Positions 18,223 through 27,306 of a stretch of DNA of 64,000 bases are shown piece by piece. Origin of the DNA: Gammaproteobacteria bacterium MFB021 (lineage in GTDB: Bacteria > Pseudomonadota > Gammaproteobacteria > Pseudomonadales > Halomonadaceae). The first letter of the stretch is position 1; every line of letters starts with the position of its first letter. Where the stretch lies: NCBI GenBank assembly GCA_000737985.1, contig JNVT01000101.1, positions 1-64,000 on the forward strand, in the 5' to 3' direction. A model generated the notes under the pieces. The model was not told the DNA's origin and did no database searches. It saw only the letters and a program-made list of their open reading frames with translations. The translations under genes and the position numbers were made by a program.

Positions 18223-18941
18223 CAGCTCTTGTACCTCGCAAGCCCGGGCATCGCCCGGGTCGGCAACGGGTTGTTGGCGCCGAAGCGCGCGCGGCAGTCG
18301 CTCAGACGCTTGCCGCAGACGTCCTTCGCCGGGTCTTCGGTCGTGGCGCCCTGCTGGTCGAACATCGCCGCGCCGGTATAAGGGCAGCTCACGCCCTCAT
18401 ATACCCAGCGCTCACCGTTCCAGTAGCGATAGCTGTGGGTGCAGGTGTCTCGCAGGCACTGCCGCGCCGGGATCATCCGGCCCTGCTGGTCGAGCGAGAT
18501 CGATAGGGTGAACTCGACCCGGCCCCGGGCGGGGATCTCCTCCGGCTTCTGCTCGATGTGGTACTCGTCCACCGGGAAGATGGCCTCGGGGTCGGGGTCG
18601 GCGCCGTCGTCGAGGTGGTTGGCGAACGTGCGGATGCGCTTCACCGGGGCACCGATCAGGTCGTTGGTTGCAAGCAGCATCGACACCATCGAGACCTCGA
18701 GCGTGGACAGGCGCAGAGACGGCTGCGGCAAGGTGCCTTTGCCGTTCCACTCGAAGCCGTCAGCCTCGATCGGCGTGGGCGTGTAGGCGTAGCCGTTGAA
18801 GTGGATCGGGCCGCCGTCGAGCGCGGTCTGATTGGTGAAGCGCAGGATGCCCGCGCCCCACTGCCGCGCGTCGATCTCGAACAGCACCACCGTTGGCTCT
18901 TGGCTCAGCGACTGCGACTCGCGGGCGATGATCTCGTTCAT
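18222..18941 (-). CDS. Minor tail protein (gpL-like)
   Basis: A 239-residue tail-tip protein of the gpL family. The conserved cysteines that bind an iron-sulfur cluster in lambda gpL are visible in the C-terminal third: CLRDTC, GVSCPYTG, VCGKRLSDC. The start at 18941 overlaps the stop of the gpM gene (ATGA), with AGGTGG upstream, so translation is coupled. Confidence 0.9.
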   Translation of the reverse strand: MNEIIARESQSLSQEPTVVLFEIDARQWGAGILRFTNQTALDGGPIHFNGYAYTPTPIEADGFEWNGKGTLPQPSLRLSTLEVSMVSMLLATNDLIGAPVKRIRTFANHLDDGADPDPEAIFPVDEYHIEQKPEEIPARGRVEFTLSISLDQQGRMIPARQCLRDTCTHSYRYWNGERWVYEGVSCPYTGAAMFDQQGATTEDPAKDVCGKRLSDCRARFGANNPLPTRAMPGLARYKS

Positions 18942-19279
18942 GCCACCACCTCGCGGAATGTCGCCGAGACGCGCCAGAGAACGGCATTCGCTTGCGCATG
19001 GGAGAGCGTTTCGCATACCCATTTGCGCGGCGCGCTACCGCCCGGCGGCGTCCACAGGAAAGGCGTCACGCCAAGGCGATTCTTGAGGAAAGGGAACAGT
19101 GAGTCGAACTCGTGGCGGCGAAGCCGCGACCAGCTCACGCTCGCCTGATCCTTGATGTGGTTGATCCCCGAGGGGCGACGCTGCTCGTAGCCATCGCCGA
19201 ACTTCACCGTATCAACGCTTGCCTGGGGCGTAATCTGCGGCTCCCGGTCCATCGGCACATCGGGTAGCGTTTCAGCCAT
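18938..19279 (-). CDS. Minor tail protein (gpM-like)
   Basis: A 113-residue tail-tip protein. The pattern VDTVKFGDGYEQRRPSGIN near residue 24, with a C-terminal aromatic-rich FLKNRLGVTPFLWTPPGG, is characteristic of gpM/DUF1833-type proteins. Start overlaps the tape-measure stop by eight bases; its own stop overlaps the gpL start. Confidence 0.9.
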   Translation of the reverse strand: MAETLPDVPMDREPQITPQASVDTVKFGDGYEQRRPSGINHIKDQASVSWSRLRRHEFDSLFPFLKNRLGVTPFLWTPPGGSAPRKWVCETLSHAQANAVLWRVSATFREVVA

Positions 19280-22200
19280 TCAGCATCCCCCCTAATCCTT
19301 GCTGCTTGCGCAGCTCCTTGAGAACTTCGGCTCGTACCTGATCCCCGAGAGCCTTGCCTTGCCGCCTCGCATCAGCATCGCTGACACCGGGCTGCGCTTG
19401 CACGGAGACGTTCACCGACAGATTGATGTCTCCACCCCGACGGTTGTCGGTCGTGACGTTCTGAGCTGCCTGCCGATTTTCCCGGGCCACGAACTCGGTG
19501 ATGTCGCGGTTCTGGTTGGGATTGAGTACGCGCTCGCCGCCGTCCAGCAGCCAGGTCCCCTCACGCGGGACGTTGTCCAGACCGTTATGCGCCTGGCCAG
19601 CCAGCTGCGTGCCGGCGATCGTGCTGATGATGCTGGACGTTTGAGCCGCGACTACGCCCATAGCGGCCAAGTTGGCGGGGAATGCCGTCGAAGCGGCGGC
19701 AGTAGAGATAGCGTTCTGGATTTTGACGATGGAGTCAGCAATGGCGAACGCCTTAGAGGCGGCGAACATCGTCTTGTAGATGCCGCTCTGCTCGCCGGCG
19801 AACTGCTTGGTCAGGCCTGAGACCTCACCGAACAGGGAGCCATAGCCCTGAAGGCGCGCGGAAAGCATCGCGCTCTCGGTCTGTCGCAGATTCTGCTGAT
19901 GCTGTTTCTCCAGCGCCTCCTGGGCAGCCAAGGCCTGCGCCTTGACACCGTAACGCTCGTCTTCGAACTCTTGCAGCAGCTCGAGGCGCTGCCGGTACCA
20001 TTGCTCGTACTGGGCCTGCTCCTGCTGGATACGCCCCATCTCGCCGAAGGGCCCAGAAAGCTGGTCACTCAGGCCGCTGACCGAAGGGGCGCCAGACGTG
20101 CCGACCTCACTCACCTGCTTTTGCAACTGACGGCGGGCGATATTGCCAATGCCTGGGCCGAGCTCATCGACCTTGCCGGCGTCTGCCGCCAGCCGCCGGA
20201 GCTGATCGAGCTGCGGCGTGTACTGGGAGATGAGGCGCTGCTTCTCCTTGAGCTTATCCAGCTCTTCCTGCTGGGCGATCAGCCCATCCTTGCGCTCCTG
20301 ATTCAGCGACTTGAGTTCGCCGTGCTCCAACTCATAGCGGAGCCGGACCGCATCCGAGGTCTCGCCGAACAGCGCGATCTGCTTCGCGAGATCGGCGCTC
20401 ATCGACTTGTAGCGATCCTCGACCTGCTTCGCCTGGCGCTCCTCCTCACTGAGCTGCTTCGAGCGCCTCCCGCCTAATACGGTGCCCTGCTGAATGCGCT
20501 GAATGCGCGCCTCCATGGCCGCCAGCACCTGTTCCACGGTGGATTGCGTCGCGGTGACGCCACCCGAGATCGCCAGCGCGGCGGAGAGCGCAACACCGCT
20601 CAACCCGGTTTGCACGCCGGCCAGCAGGGTATTGAGACGTTCAGCGTTGCCGAACTGGGCGCGCAGCATGGCTTCCTGCTCGGCGAGACGGCGCAGCTTC
20701 GACTGGTGTGCTTCCGCCTCCGTGCGATCCCCCTTCTCCAGCGCTTGTTGATACTGGCGCATCGCCTCGCTCTGGGCGGCCACCGTGCTCGCATATTCGA
20801 CTTGCACCGCGTTGAAGCCTTCCTTCTGAGCGCGATAGCGGGCCTCCTGATCCGCCGTCATGCCCAGGGTTTCACGCGCTTCGAGCAGCTTGCCGATGTA
20901 CTTGTCCCAGGCGTCGCCACCATCCTCGATGGCTTCGTAGGTCGAGCGGGTCGCGCTCGCCGTTTCGTCCATGCGGCCACGTAGCTCGCTCATGCGCGCC
21001 GATAGCTCGCCTGATTTCTGGGTGGCGGTATCGATCGCAGAGGCGTGCTCGGTCAGCGTAGCACCCCAGAACTGTGCATCTTTTTCGCTGGCGAGTTTGA
21101 ACTTGCCGCGCAATAGGTCCACGGCATCGGCAGCGTCAATGGTTCCGGTCTTGAGCTGTTCTGTGGCATCGTCCAACACCGAATAGCTATCCAGGCTAGT
21201 CGGCACGCCGAAGTTGTAGAACGTGCGGTGGATGCGATCCGCTGCGTCCTCAACGGCTTCGGCCTGCTCGTCGATGCGGGTCTGCAGCTGCTCCAGGGTG
21301 TAGGCACGCTGCGCCTTGGTGGCACCCTGCCACTTGTCTGTGAGGTCATCCAGCGGGGTATTGAGGTCGGCAATGCTCTCGGCCATCTCTCGGTTGGCGC
21401 GAGATGCCTCCGACGAGTTGCTGGCGTAGAGATAGATGGCACCGGCGGCGAGTGTCGCCACCCCGAGCGGCCCGCCAACCAATGCCATTGAGGCACGCGC
21501 CGCTGTCGCCGCCCGGCCCGCCAGGGAAGTGGCCGCCGTCCACGCTCTCGTCACCTGTGCGGAGCGCACCAGGGACGCATCGTAGGCCTTGGTCGCGGCC
21601 GCCATCTTGGTCTTGGCGCTGGTTACCGCGTTCTGCGCCGATATGCGCGCCCTCGCTGCGGCCGACTCGACCGCGGCGGTCTCTTTGGCGAGGCTCTGCT
21701 CGGCGGCGGCGATCCGCTGCGAAGCGGCAAACTGCGCCTGGCGAACACTGGTGATCTGGCGTGCAGCCTGCTTACGGGCTTCGTCGGTGGTGGCCGACTG
21801 CATGACCGCGGTCAGCCGCGAGCGCTCGGCAGACAGCTCTTGCATCGACCCCCGCGCGGCCTGCAGTGAGGCTGCAGCCTTGTCCCGGCGCGCTCTTGCG
21901 GCCACCAGATCAGCCGCTTCGGCCGATTGGCTGGCCTTGACCGACTCCAGATCCGTCTCCAGTGCACGCAGGTTGGCCTGAGCAGCATCCAGAGACGCTT
22001 TGGCCCGAACGTGATCGGCCTCGGCCGACGCGAAGGCGGCACCGGCTTCCTGGCGATCCACCGCCAGCTTCTTGATCTTCTCGTTGCGCGCACGCACGGT
22101 CGACGTGATCGTACCCGCGGTACTTACCAGCACCTTGCGCGCCAACACAGCGGCATAACCACCAGCCGCGGCGGTCAAGCCGTCGAAGGCTTTTTCCGCC

Positions 22201-23018
22201 CCCCCTGACTCGGAGACCCACGACTGGAACGACTGCAATGAGTCGTTGATCGAGGGCGCCAGCTCATTGATCATCGCCCGGCTCGCCCCCTGGGCCAGCG
22301 CGGTCATGTTGGTCAAGTTGTCGTTGAACTCCGCCATCTGGGCAGCCTGGTCGCGGCTGATCGACAGGCCGAAGTCTCGCGCCTGCTGCCGCAGCCCCTG
22401 GATGGCATCGGCCCCGGAGTTGACGATCTGCAGTAGCGACACCCCCTCGGTGTCCCAGATCTTCATCGCCAGTGCTGCCTGACGTGACTGGTCCTTGACC
22501 CCGGCGAGCTGCTTGGCAATGGCCTCGAACTGATCTTCCGGCTTGAGCTTCTGCAGCTCCTGGGCGTTCAACCCCAGTGCCTTGAGCGCTTCGCTAGCGG
22601 TGCCAGCGCCATTGGCCGATTCGCTGATCCGCCGCGTCTGGCGCTGCCAGGCCGTGGCCAGCGCACTGAACTGCACCCCGGAGCGCTCGGCGACGAACGC
22701 ATACTCGGACAGCGCCTCGGTGCTGGCCCCGATCCGCAGGTTTAGCTTGTCCAGCCGATCACCAAAATCGACCTGACTGCGGATGGCCTGGGCCGTGAAC
22801 AGCGTACCCACCAGCGGCGCTAGCGCGCGGGCCGACTTGGCCACGTAGCCCATAGAGGTTTCCGTCTCGCGCATCTGCTGCGAGAAGCGCCGCTGGCTCT
22901 TGGTATTGCGCCCGGTCTGCTTGTTCAGTTGCTCCAGCTGCTCGTCTGTCGCCTGAATGGCGCGCAGCCCGCCGCTGGCGTCGCCAGTGATAACGATCCC
23001 AGCCTTGTAGTCGGCCAT
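19272..23018 (-). CDS. Tail tape measure protein
   Basis: A 1248-residue protein that sets tail length and is ejected with the DNA. It starts MADYKAGIVITGDASGGLRAIQ, has long Ala/Gln/Glu/Arg coiled-coil stretches (about residues 290-480), a hydrophobic segment near residue 510 (ASMALVGGPLGVATLAAGAIYLYAS), and the conserved LDGGERVLNPNQNRDI near residue 1180. By the usual rule of thumb this length suggests a tail of roughly 180 nm, an estimate only. Unlike in lambda, it does not directly follow the GT gene: a 6-kb cargo block lies between. Confidence 0.95.
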   Translation of the reverse strand: MADYKAGIVITGDASGGLRAIQATDEQLEQLNKQTGRNTKSQRRFSQQMRETETSMGYVAKSARALAPLVGTLFTAQAIRSQVDFGDRLDKLNLRIGASTEALSEYAFVAERSGVQFSALATAWQRQTRRISESANGAGTASEALKALGLNAQELQKLKPEDQFEAIAKQLAGVKDQSRQAALAMKIWDTEGVSLLQIVNSGADAIQGLRQQARDFGLSISRDQAAQMAEFNDNLTNMTALAQGASRAMINELAPSINDSLQSFQSWVSESGGAEKAFDGLTAAAGGYAAVLARKVLVSTAGTITSTVRARNEKIKKLAVDRQEAGAAFASAEADHVRAKASLDAAQANLRALETDLESVKASQSAEAADLVAARARRDKAAASLQAARGSMQELSAERSRLTAVMQSATTDEARKQAARQITSVRQAQFAASQRIAAAEQSLAKETAAVESAAARARISAQNAVTSAKTKMAAATKAYDASLVRSAQVTRAWTAATSLAGRAATAARASMALVGGPLGVATLAAGAIYLYASNSSEASRANREMAESIADLNTPLDDLTDKWQGATKAQRAYTLEQLQTRIDEQAEAVEDAADRIHRTFYNFGVPTSLDSYSVLDDATEQLKTGTIDAADAVDLLRGKFKLASEKDAQFWGATLTEHASAIDTATQKSGELSARMSELRGRMDETASATRSTYEAIEDGGDAWDKYIGKLLEARETLGMTADQEARYRAQKEGFNAVQVEYASTVAAQSEAMRQYQQALEKGDRTEAEAHQSKLRRLAEQEAMLRAQFGNAERLNTLLAGVQTGLSGVALSAALAISGGVTATQSTVEQVLAAMEARIQRIQQGTVLGGRRSKQLSEEERQAKQVEDRYKSMSADLAKQIALFGETSDAVRLRYELEHGELKSLNQERKDGLIAQQEELDKLKEKQRLISQYTPQLDQLRRLAADAGKVDELGPGIGNIARRQLQKQVSEVGTSGAPSVSGLSDQLSGPFGEMGRIQQEQAQYEQWYRQRLELLQEFEDERYGVKAQALAAQEALEKQHQQNLRQTESAMLSARLQGYGSLFGEVSGLTKQFAGEQSGIYKTMFAASKAFAIADSIVKIQNAISTAAASTAFPANLAAMGVVAAQTSSIISTIAGTQLAGQAHNGLDNVPREGTWLLDGGERVLNPNQNRDITEFVARENRQAAQNVTTDNRRGGDINLSVNVSVQAQPGVSDADARRQGKALGDQVRAEVLKELRKQQGLGGMLNG

Positions 23019-23079
23019 ATTTTTCTCCGGGCATAAAAAAACCCGCCGAAGCGGGTCAGTAAACTTTATACATCAAAAC

Positions 23080-23406
23080 CTATTTCTTGCTTTTTGCTTC
23101 TACGCAGTAGCCATATATCTTATTGCCAAAATCTGTTATCGATTTACGCTGCATCTTATCAGTGGAAAATCGAGGCTCATCGAACGCGCTTGTAACCATT
23201 AGCTGCATCAGCTTATCATCACCAGCGATATCCATCATTTCGCGCATAGGAACGCCTTTCTGCCTGCTCTCCATGATTTTCTCAGCAATCAGAGATTTAT
23301 TCGAGCAGTCCTTTCTATCGCTCTTTGTCATGTCAGACATCGCAGGGATTCCATGCGACATCGCCACCGCAACGAAGATAACCTGAACGGTTTTCAAAAG
23401 TTTCAT
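23080..23406 (-). CDS. Small secreted protein in the cargo block
   Basis: A 108-residue product with a likely signal peptide (MKLLKTVQVIFVAVAMSHGIPAMS), then a Lys-rich mature part with two cysteines (KDCSNK and GYCVEAK) that could form a disulfide in the periplasm. Base composition is clearly more AT-rich than the flanking tail genes, which points to recent acquisition. It lies 61 bases before the tape-measure gene. No family recognised; lysogenic conversion is possible. Confidence 0.6.
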   Translation of the reverse strand: MKLLKTVQVIFVAVAMSHGIPAMSDMTKSDRKDCSNKSLIAEKIMESRQKGVPMREMMDIAGDDKLMQLMVTSAFDEPRFSTDKMQRKSITDFGNKIYGYCVEAKSKK

Positions 23407-23675
23407 TATCGCTCCTCATTGTTCCCAGCGAGGAAACTTAACATCGCTTTAAGCCTGGAGCCAGAATTTGTGGACACTCAAGTGGCATCATTTACGGTCC
23501 TGTCGGTGGTGACGCGGTCCACGCGGGACCCGTTGTAATCGATCTCCACCCAATCGCCTCAGCCTTCGCACAGTTGCCACGTTGTGGCGCTTGGCTCGCA
23601 CAGGCGAGCGAGGTCTTGCGTGTCTCGCCCGTGGGCTCTCACCGAGCAATGCTGGCAGTAGTCAGCCATGCCTCT
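23407..23675. other. Intergenic stretch, no gene seen
   Basis: The 269 bases between the secreted-protein gene and the BRCT gene contain no supported gene in any frame. Composition is ordinary. It may be a remnant left by insertion of the cargo. Confidence 0.4.
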
Positions 23676-24314
23676 CTACCTCAACGCATCTGCCCAGTGC
23701 TTCTCACTGATTATAGAGATGGGGACACCATCACCCCGAAGCGCCACCCCTTTCTCTATCTTCCTGCCATAGGTGGTGTTGGCCCAATCTGTGCTGCCTA
23801 CGTTGCCGATGACCAGATAGCGTGTCTTCTTGGTCACGCCCGACTTGGAGATGCCGCCGCGGGCGACGATCTCCTGCTCGCACTCGCGGCGGGTGCCAGA
23901 AGCAAAGCTACCGGTCAGGCAGAAAATCGCGTCTTCGAACTCAACGGCCGGCGCCGGCTGGCAGAGCGGCAGTGTCGAAGCCGCCGTGGTGATCCCCTGC
24001 TCGGTGATGCCGCCGCCGATGAAGTCCATCAGCAGGCCCACCAGCTCTTTCTCTTCGTCCGCGTCCAGGTGCCCGTCCTGCAGCGCATCGGCGAAGCGCT
24101 GAAACAGCACGTTGAATGGCCAGACGCCGACCGACTCGGGGCGCTCCTCCAACCATCGGAGCACGAACTCGGCTTCGAGTTGATTGAGTGCGCCGTCGGC
24201 CAGAATGCCGCGGGCCAGGCCGGTCAACTCGTTGGCGTCCCGGGTGGCATTGCGCGCCAGGCTGAGTTGGCGTGTGACGGGCTGCCCTTGCGGGCTTAGT
24301 GGTGTCGATGCCAT
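23676..24314 (-). CDS. BRCT-domain protein
   Basis: A 212-residue product. The C-terminal ~80 residues form a BRCT domain of the DNA-ligase type: FEDAIFCLTGSFASGTRRECEQEIVARGG, then VTKKTRYLVIG and TYGRKIEKGVALR. The N-terminal ~110 residues are helical with acidic NQLEAEFVLRWLEERPE and DGHLDADEEKELVGLLMDFIGGG, like a TerB-type helical domain. Start at 24314 chosen for GGGGA upstream. Possible roles are DNA-damage sensing or interference; none is shown. It is the last of three genes with the YafO-type toxin. Confidence 0.8.
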   Translation of the reverse strand: MASTPLSPQGQPVTRQLSLARNATRDANELTGLARGILADGALNQLEAEFVLRWLEERPESVGVWPFNVLFQRFADALQDGHLDADEEKELVGLLMDFIGGGITEQGITTAASTLPLCQPAPAVEFEDAIFCLTGSFASGTRRECEQEIVARGGISKSGVTKKTRYLVIGNVGSTDWANTTYGRKIEKGVALRGDGVPISIISEKHWADALR

Positions 24315-24408
24315 GTCGTGATCCCCTGTTGTTCCCGTCAAGAAACGTAACACCGGAGACACATGGAGGCCATGGCACTATCGCCGCACCCTGCCCCAAT
24401 GGCGGGAA

Positions 24409-24846
24409 TCAGCTGTCTTGGAAGGCCTGGGCCTCTCGCGCCAAGTAGCGCATCAGCCGCTTGTTGCGGGCCTTACCGTGGGCATCCGGATAGAGAATGT
24501 TGAGCAACAGCACGCGACCTTCCCAAAGGTAGTGCTCACAGTAGACGAGGCAGGCATCCTGCTCCGGATCGCGCGGGTTGGTGCGGTCCATCAGGGATCG
24601 CCCCTTCGAGAAGGTGCGCGGCGGCAGTGCCAGGTGCATGTGACACAGGTGAGCGCGCTCGGCTTCTACCGGGAAGTTGTAGATCGACTGGCGGCCGAAG
24701 TAGTTGGGGTAATCAGTCTTGCCGGATTCGATGAAGCGGCGGAAGTCTTCGACCAATGCGTCACGCAGTCCAGGGGACTGATCGGCCAGCTCATCAAAGA
24801 CGGCGTCGATGTCCGAATGGAGCAGGATGTCGACCTGGGGAAACAC
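24409..24846 (-). CDS. YafO-family toxin
   Basis: A 145-residue protein that matches the E. coli YafO mRNA interferase pattern along most of its length: an N-terminal helical part with LVEDFRRFIESGK, then YFGRQSIYNFP, RAHLCHMHLALPP, the core CLVYCEHYLWEGRVLLLNILYPDAHGKAR, and AREAQAFQDS at the end. YafO cleaves mRNA in a ribosome-dependent way. The start is a GTG at 24846 with no clear ribosome site, so coupling to the upstream gene (13-base gap) is likely. No YafN-type antitoxin is present; the upstream 190-residue protein is the candidate partner. Confidence 0.75.
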   Translation of the reverse strand: MFPQVDILLHSDIDAVFDELADQSPGLRDALVEDFRRFIESGKTDYPNYFGRQSIYNFPVEAERAHLCHMHLALPPRTFSKGRSLMDRTNPRDPEQDACLVYCEHYLWEGRVLLLNILYPDAHGKARNKRLMRYLAREAQAFQDS

Positions 24847-24859
24847 GCAGCCGGGGCGC

Positions 24860-25432
24860 TTAGTGCAGTCGGTCGTGCAGAGATTCGGTGCTCACCATAG
24901 CCACCTGGCGCAGCCCTTCCGGGTCTGCACTGCCCTCGAAAGTCGTGTAAACCCCTTGCAGGTGGCGTACTGTCGTGACGAGATGCACCGTCTTGAATCG
25001 AGCAAGCGCCACCAGTTTTCGGATCTTCTGGAGATCAGGCGGAATGCTATAGCCGACCATACGCATTTCAGTCAGCAGCTGATCGAACTTTCGCTCAATT
25101 TGCCGAATCGATTCAAGATTGAGCTCATTGGTCGGGAGATCAAGAGCCTGAGCGCTTTCTTCGTCCATGCCACTGGCGGCGATCTGATCCATGAGTTCGA
25201 CAGCCTCGTTGAGGCTTCCGAGCAGAGAATTGCATGATGCCAGTGCTTCCGACAGATACGCCTCACGACGCATCTCCGCAACACTTTTAGCAACGGCCGG
25301 CGCCTTCTCGGCCAACTCCTTGTGCAGCGCCATCACGTCGGGAGAGCTTGTCAGCCCACCCACGGCCAATGCCAGCGACGTCGTGAACGTGCTGATCCGG
25401 GCGGCCAGTTTTCGATTCGGAGCATTCGTCAT
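24860..25432 (-). CDS. Unrecognised helical protein, candidate partner of the YafO toxin
   Basis: A 190-residue mostly helical protein. The first 30 residues include a moderately hydrophobic stretch (ISTFTTSLALAVGGLTS); the middle is acidic helix (LNEAVELMDQIAASGMDEESAQALDLP), the end is more basic. It resembles neither YafN nor any other antitoxin that I know. It sits 13 bases upstream of the YafO-type gene on the same strand, the normal place of an antitoxin. The proposed role is inference from position only. The ATG has no clear ribosome site. Confidence 0.6.
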   Translation of the reverse strand: MTNAPNRKLAARISTFTTSLALAVGGLTSSPDVMALHKELAEKAPAVAKSVAEMRREAYLSEALASCNSLLGSLNEAVELMDQIAASGMDEESAQALDLPTNELNLESIRQIERKFDQLLTEMRMVGYSIPPDLQKIRKLVALARFKTVHLVTTVRHLQGVYTTFEGSADPEGLRQVAMVSTESLHDRLH

Positions 25433-25469
25433 GGGAGAAAGCCAGTCAGGCGTAGGCCTTTAGAGATAT

Positions 25470-25496
25470 GGGTGACTGCCAAAAAGGGCGTCACCC
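25470..25496. promoter_or_regulatory. Inverted repeat upstream of the toxin operon
   Basis: GGGTGAC (25470-25476) and GTCACCC (25490-25496) form a 27-bp inverted repeat 38 bases upstream of the candidate antitoxin start. It could be an autoregulatory operator, as usual for toxin-antitoxin operons, or a hairpin that ends the upstream transcript. Confidence 0.5.
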
Positions 25497-25628
25497 CATA
25501 GGTTATGTGAACCGGACCCGGCGTGCAATTCTGACACGCATTCGGACAACGGCTCACACTCCCTCTATCGACCATTCCTGGCTCGGCTTGAACCATCACG
25601 CTGCCGCGGCGTGCGACTCGATGAACCA

Positions 25629-25919
25629 CTATGCCCGGGGCGGGCTGAATTTGATCGGGCGCTGCCCCGCCTCCGCGGCGTAGTGGTTGAAGTCGTCGAC
25701 TTTCTCACGGAGCCGATGGCTGAGCGACTCGATGCGGTCGAGCCGGTCGTGAGCGGCCTGGGCATCGAAGCCGTAGTGCGGTTCGCCGCGCACCCCCTGG
25801 GTCTTGCGCAACTGCTCGCGCAGCTCGGCGAGGGCTCGATTGCGCTCGGCCGACGCCGACTCGATCTCTTGCGACAGCACGTTGCAGCGGCCGATCGCCT
25901 CGTAGTTGGGTTCCGTCAT
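25629..25919 (-). CDS. Hypothetical protein after the antirepressor
   Basis: A 96-residue acidic helical protein, probably a coiled coil (VLSQEIESASAERNRALAELREQL and RLDRIESLSHRLREKVDDF). It starts 10 bases after the antirepressor gene on the same strand and is probably co-transcribed with it. No family recognised. Confidence 0.6.
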   Translation of the reverse strand: MTEPNYEAIGRCNVLSQEIESASAERNRALAELREQLRKTQGVRGEPHYGFDAQAAHDRLDRIESLSHRLREKVDDFNHYAAEAGQRPIKFSPPRA

Positions 25920-25929
25920 GGTGCCCTCT

Positions 25930-27159
25930 CTATTGCTTCGTCAGCGCGTGTACCGGTGAGCGTTTGCCGTTCATGTTTAGGTAGCGCGCCAGCACGCCGA
26001 TGTGCTCGCGCCAGTTGCCGTAGAGCCGGGAGTCGAGCAGCTTGAGCGCGGGGCCGACGCGCTCGACGAAATCTCGCTCCAGCGCGTTGGCGCGGCCGGA
26101 GAGCGCTTCGACGTTGCGCAGGATGGTGGCGACCTCGCCGGACTCCGCCAGCCGCCCCGGGTCTTGCGCCAGCGCGATGCACTCGGCGACGCAGCGCTCG
26201 GCGCGCTGCTGGTAGTGCTGGCGCTGCTCGGCGGAGATCTCCTGCCCCGCTGGCGACTTGCCGGCCAGCACCTCGAGGAAGTGCTCCAGGGCGATCAGGC
26301 TGTAGTAGAGCGTCTGCGACTTGCGGGTCTCGGGCTCGCGCACCACCGGCGCCTTGTGGCTGATCTCGCCCAGGTGGCGCAGCGCCAGCATCTCCTCCAT
26401 GGCGCCATCGATGTTCTCGACTCGCAGCAGCTTGCCTGACTCGGCGGCTCGGCGCAGCTCGGCCATCATCATGCTCAGGTCGCTCTTCCAGGCCTCCGGG
26501 CCATAGAGGCTTTCGGGCGTGAACTCGGCGGCCTTCTGCCTGCGCGGGAAATCCACGGCGGCCGTGGCCTCCGACGCTGGCCGGGCGCGTTCGAGATACT
26601 CGCCCTCGATGGCCCACTGGCCGACGAAGTTGGCCGCGGCGTCCATGTCATTGGCGGCGATCATCTCCGCCTTGGGCACGTTGAAGCGGGTGTGCAGCAG
26701 ATTCCACAACCGATGCTGAGCGCTGCTGCGGGCACTGGTCGGTAGCACGCGCACCTTCTTGCCGATCAGCTCGCGCAACACCTTGAGGCCGTCGGTGCCG
26801 ATGGTTTCCCCGGCGAGCGTCTCGGCGTGGTAGCTGCCGGTACGGCGAATGGTCGGCAGCACCTCAGCCGTAACCCACTTCTTGAACCGCTTGGCCTCGG
26901 CCTTGCGACTGCGGAGGATCGCAGAGTAGAGGCCTGATTCATTGATGAGCGTTGCGCCCCGATTCCCGAAACCGACGAGTTGTCGGTTTTGCATCTCATC
27001 GTCGTCGAGCTTTCGGGTCATCGCTTCCGCATCGGAATAGAGCAGTGTTGCCGCTACATCCATGGCGACAAACCACGGCTGGTCGTCGATCAGCAGCGTG
27101 CGGATTTCGTGGGCTTCAAACTGGAATGGGATAACTGCGTTGGCGGCCTGCGTAGCCAT
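25930..27159 (-). CDS. ant: BRO-N antirepressor (Ant-like)
   Basis: A 409-residue protein. Residues 10-115 form a BRO-N domain: IPFQFEAHEIRTLLIDDQPWFVAMDVAATL, INESGLYSAILRSRKAEAKRFKKWVTAEVLPTIRRTG. Middle and C-terminal parts are helical. In phage P1 the Ant protein inactivates the C1 repressor. The gene lies downstream of a c4-like RNA and an icd-like frame, in the P1 immI order, and has AGGAG upstream of its ATG. This suggests that it acts against the prophage repressor or those of other phages. Its placement inside the tail operon is unusual. Confidence 0.85.
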   Translation of the reverse strand: MATQAANAVIPFQFEAHEIRTLLIDDQPWFVAMDVAATLLYSDAEAMTRKLDDDEMQNRQLVGFGNRGATLINESGLYSAILRSRKAEAKRFKKWVTAEVLPTIRRTGSYHAETLAGETIGTDGLKVLRELIGKKVRVLPTSARSSAQHRLWNLLHTRFNVPKAEMIAANDMDAAANFVGQWAIEGEYLERARPASEATAAVDFPRRQKAAEFTPESLYGPEAWKSDLSMMMAELRRAAESGKLLRVENIDGAMEEMLALRHLGEISHKAPVVREPETRKSQTLYYSLIALEHFLEVLAGKSPAGQEISAEQRQHYQQRAERCVAECIALAQDPGRLAESGEVATILRNVEALSGRANALERDFVERVGPALKLLDSRLYGNWREHIGVLARYLNMNGKRSPVHALTKQ

Positions 27160-27293
27160 GGTGTGGTTCTCCTGGTTCTAGTAGGAGTCCACCACCAACC
27201 TCTCACTGTTGGGGGCGGACCGTACGCAGGGTGAGAGACCGGGGAACGCAGGCGAACCCGGCAGGCCGAAGCCTCCCGCGCACGGCCCGCCAT
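27090..27293 (-). CDS. Icd/Ash-like small frame overlapping ant
   Basis: A 67-residue Arg/Pro/Trp-rich frame (MAGRAREASACRVRLRSPVSHPAYG) that starts after the c4-like terminator and overlaps the first 70 bases of ant in another frame. Frames of this type are annotated in many phages as Icd-like or Ash family. In P1, icd overlaps ant and its translation is needed for ant expression, so the frame may serve translational coupling rather than encode a useful product. The frame is open upstream to 27368, but that part lies in the c4-like RNA. Confidence 0.4.
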   Translation of the reverse strand: MAGRAREASACRVRLRSPVSHPAYGPPPTVRGWWWTPTRTRRTTPWLRRPPTQLSHSSLKPTKSARC

Positions 27294-27306
27294 AACTGAC
27301 GGGCGC

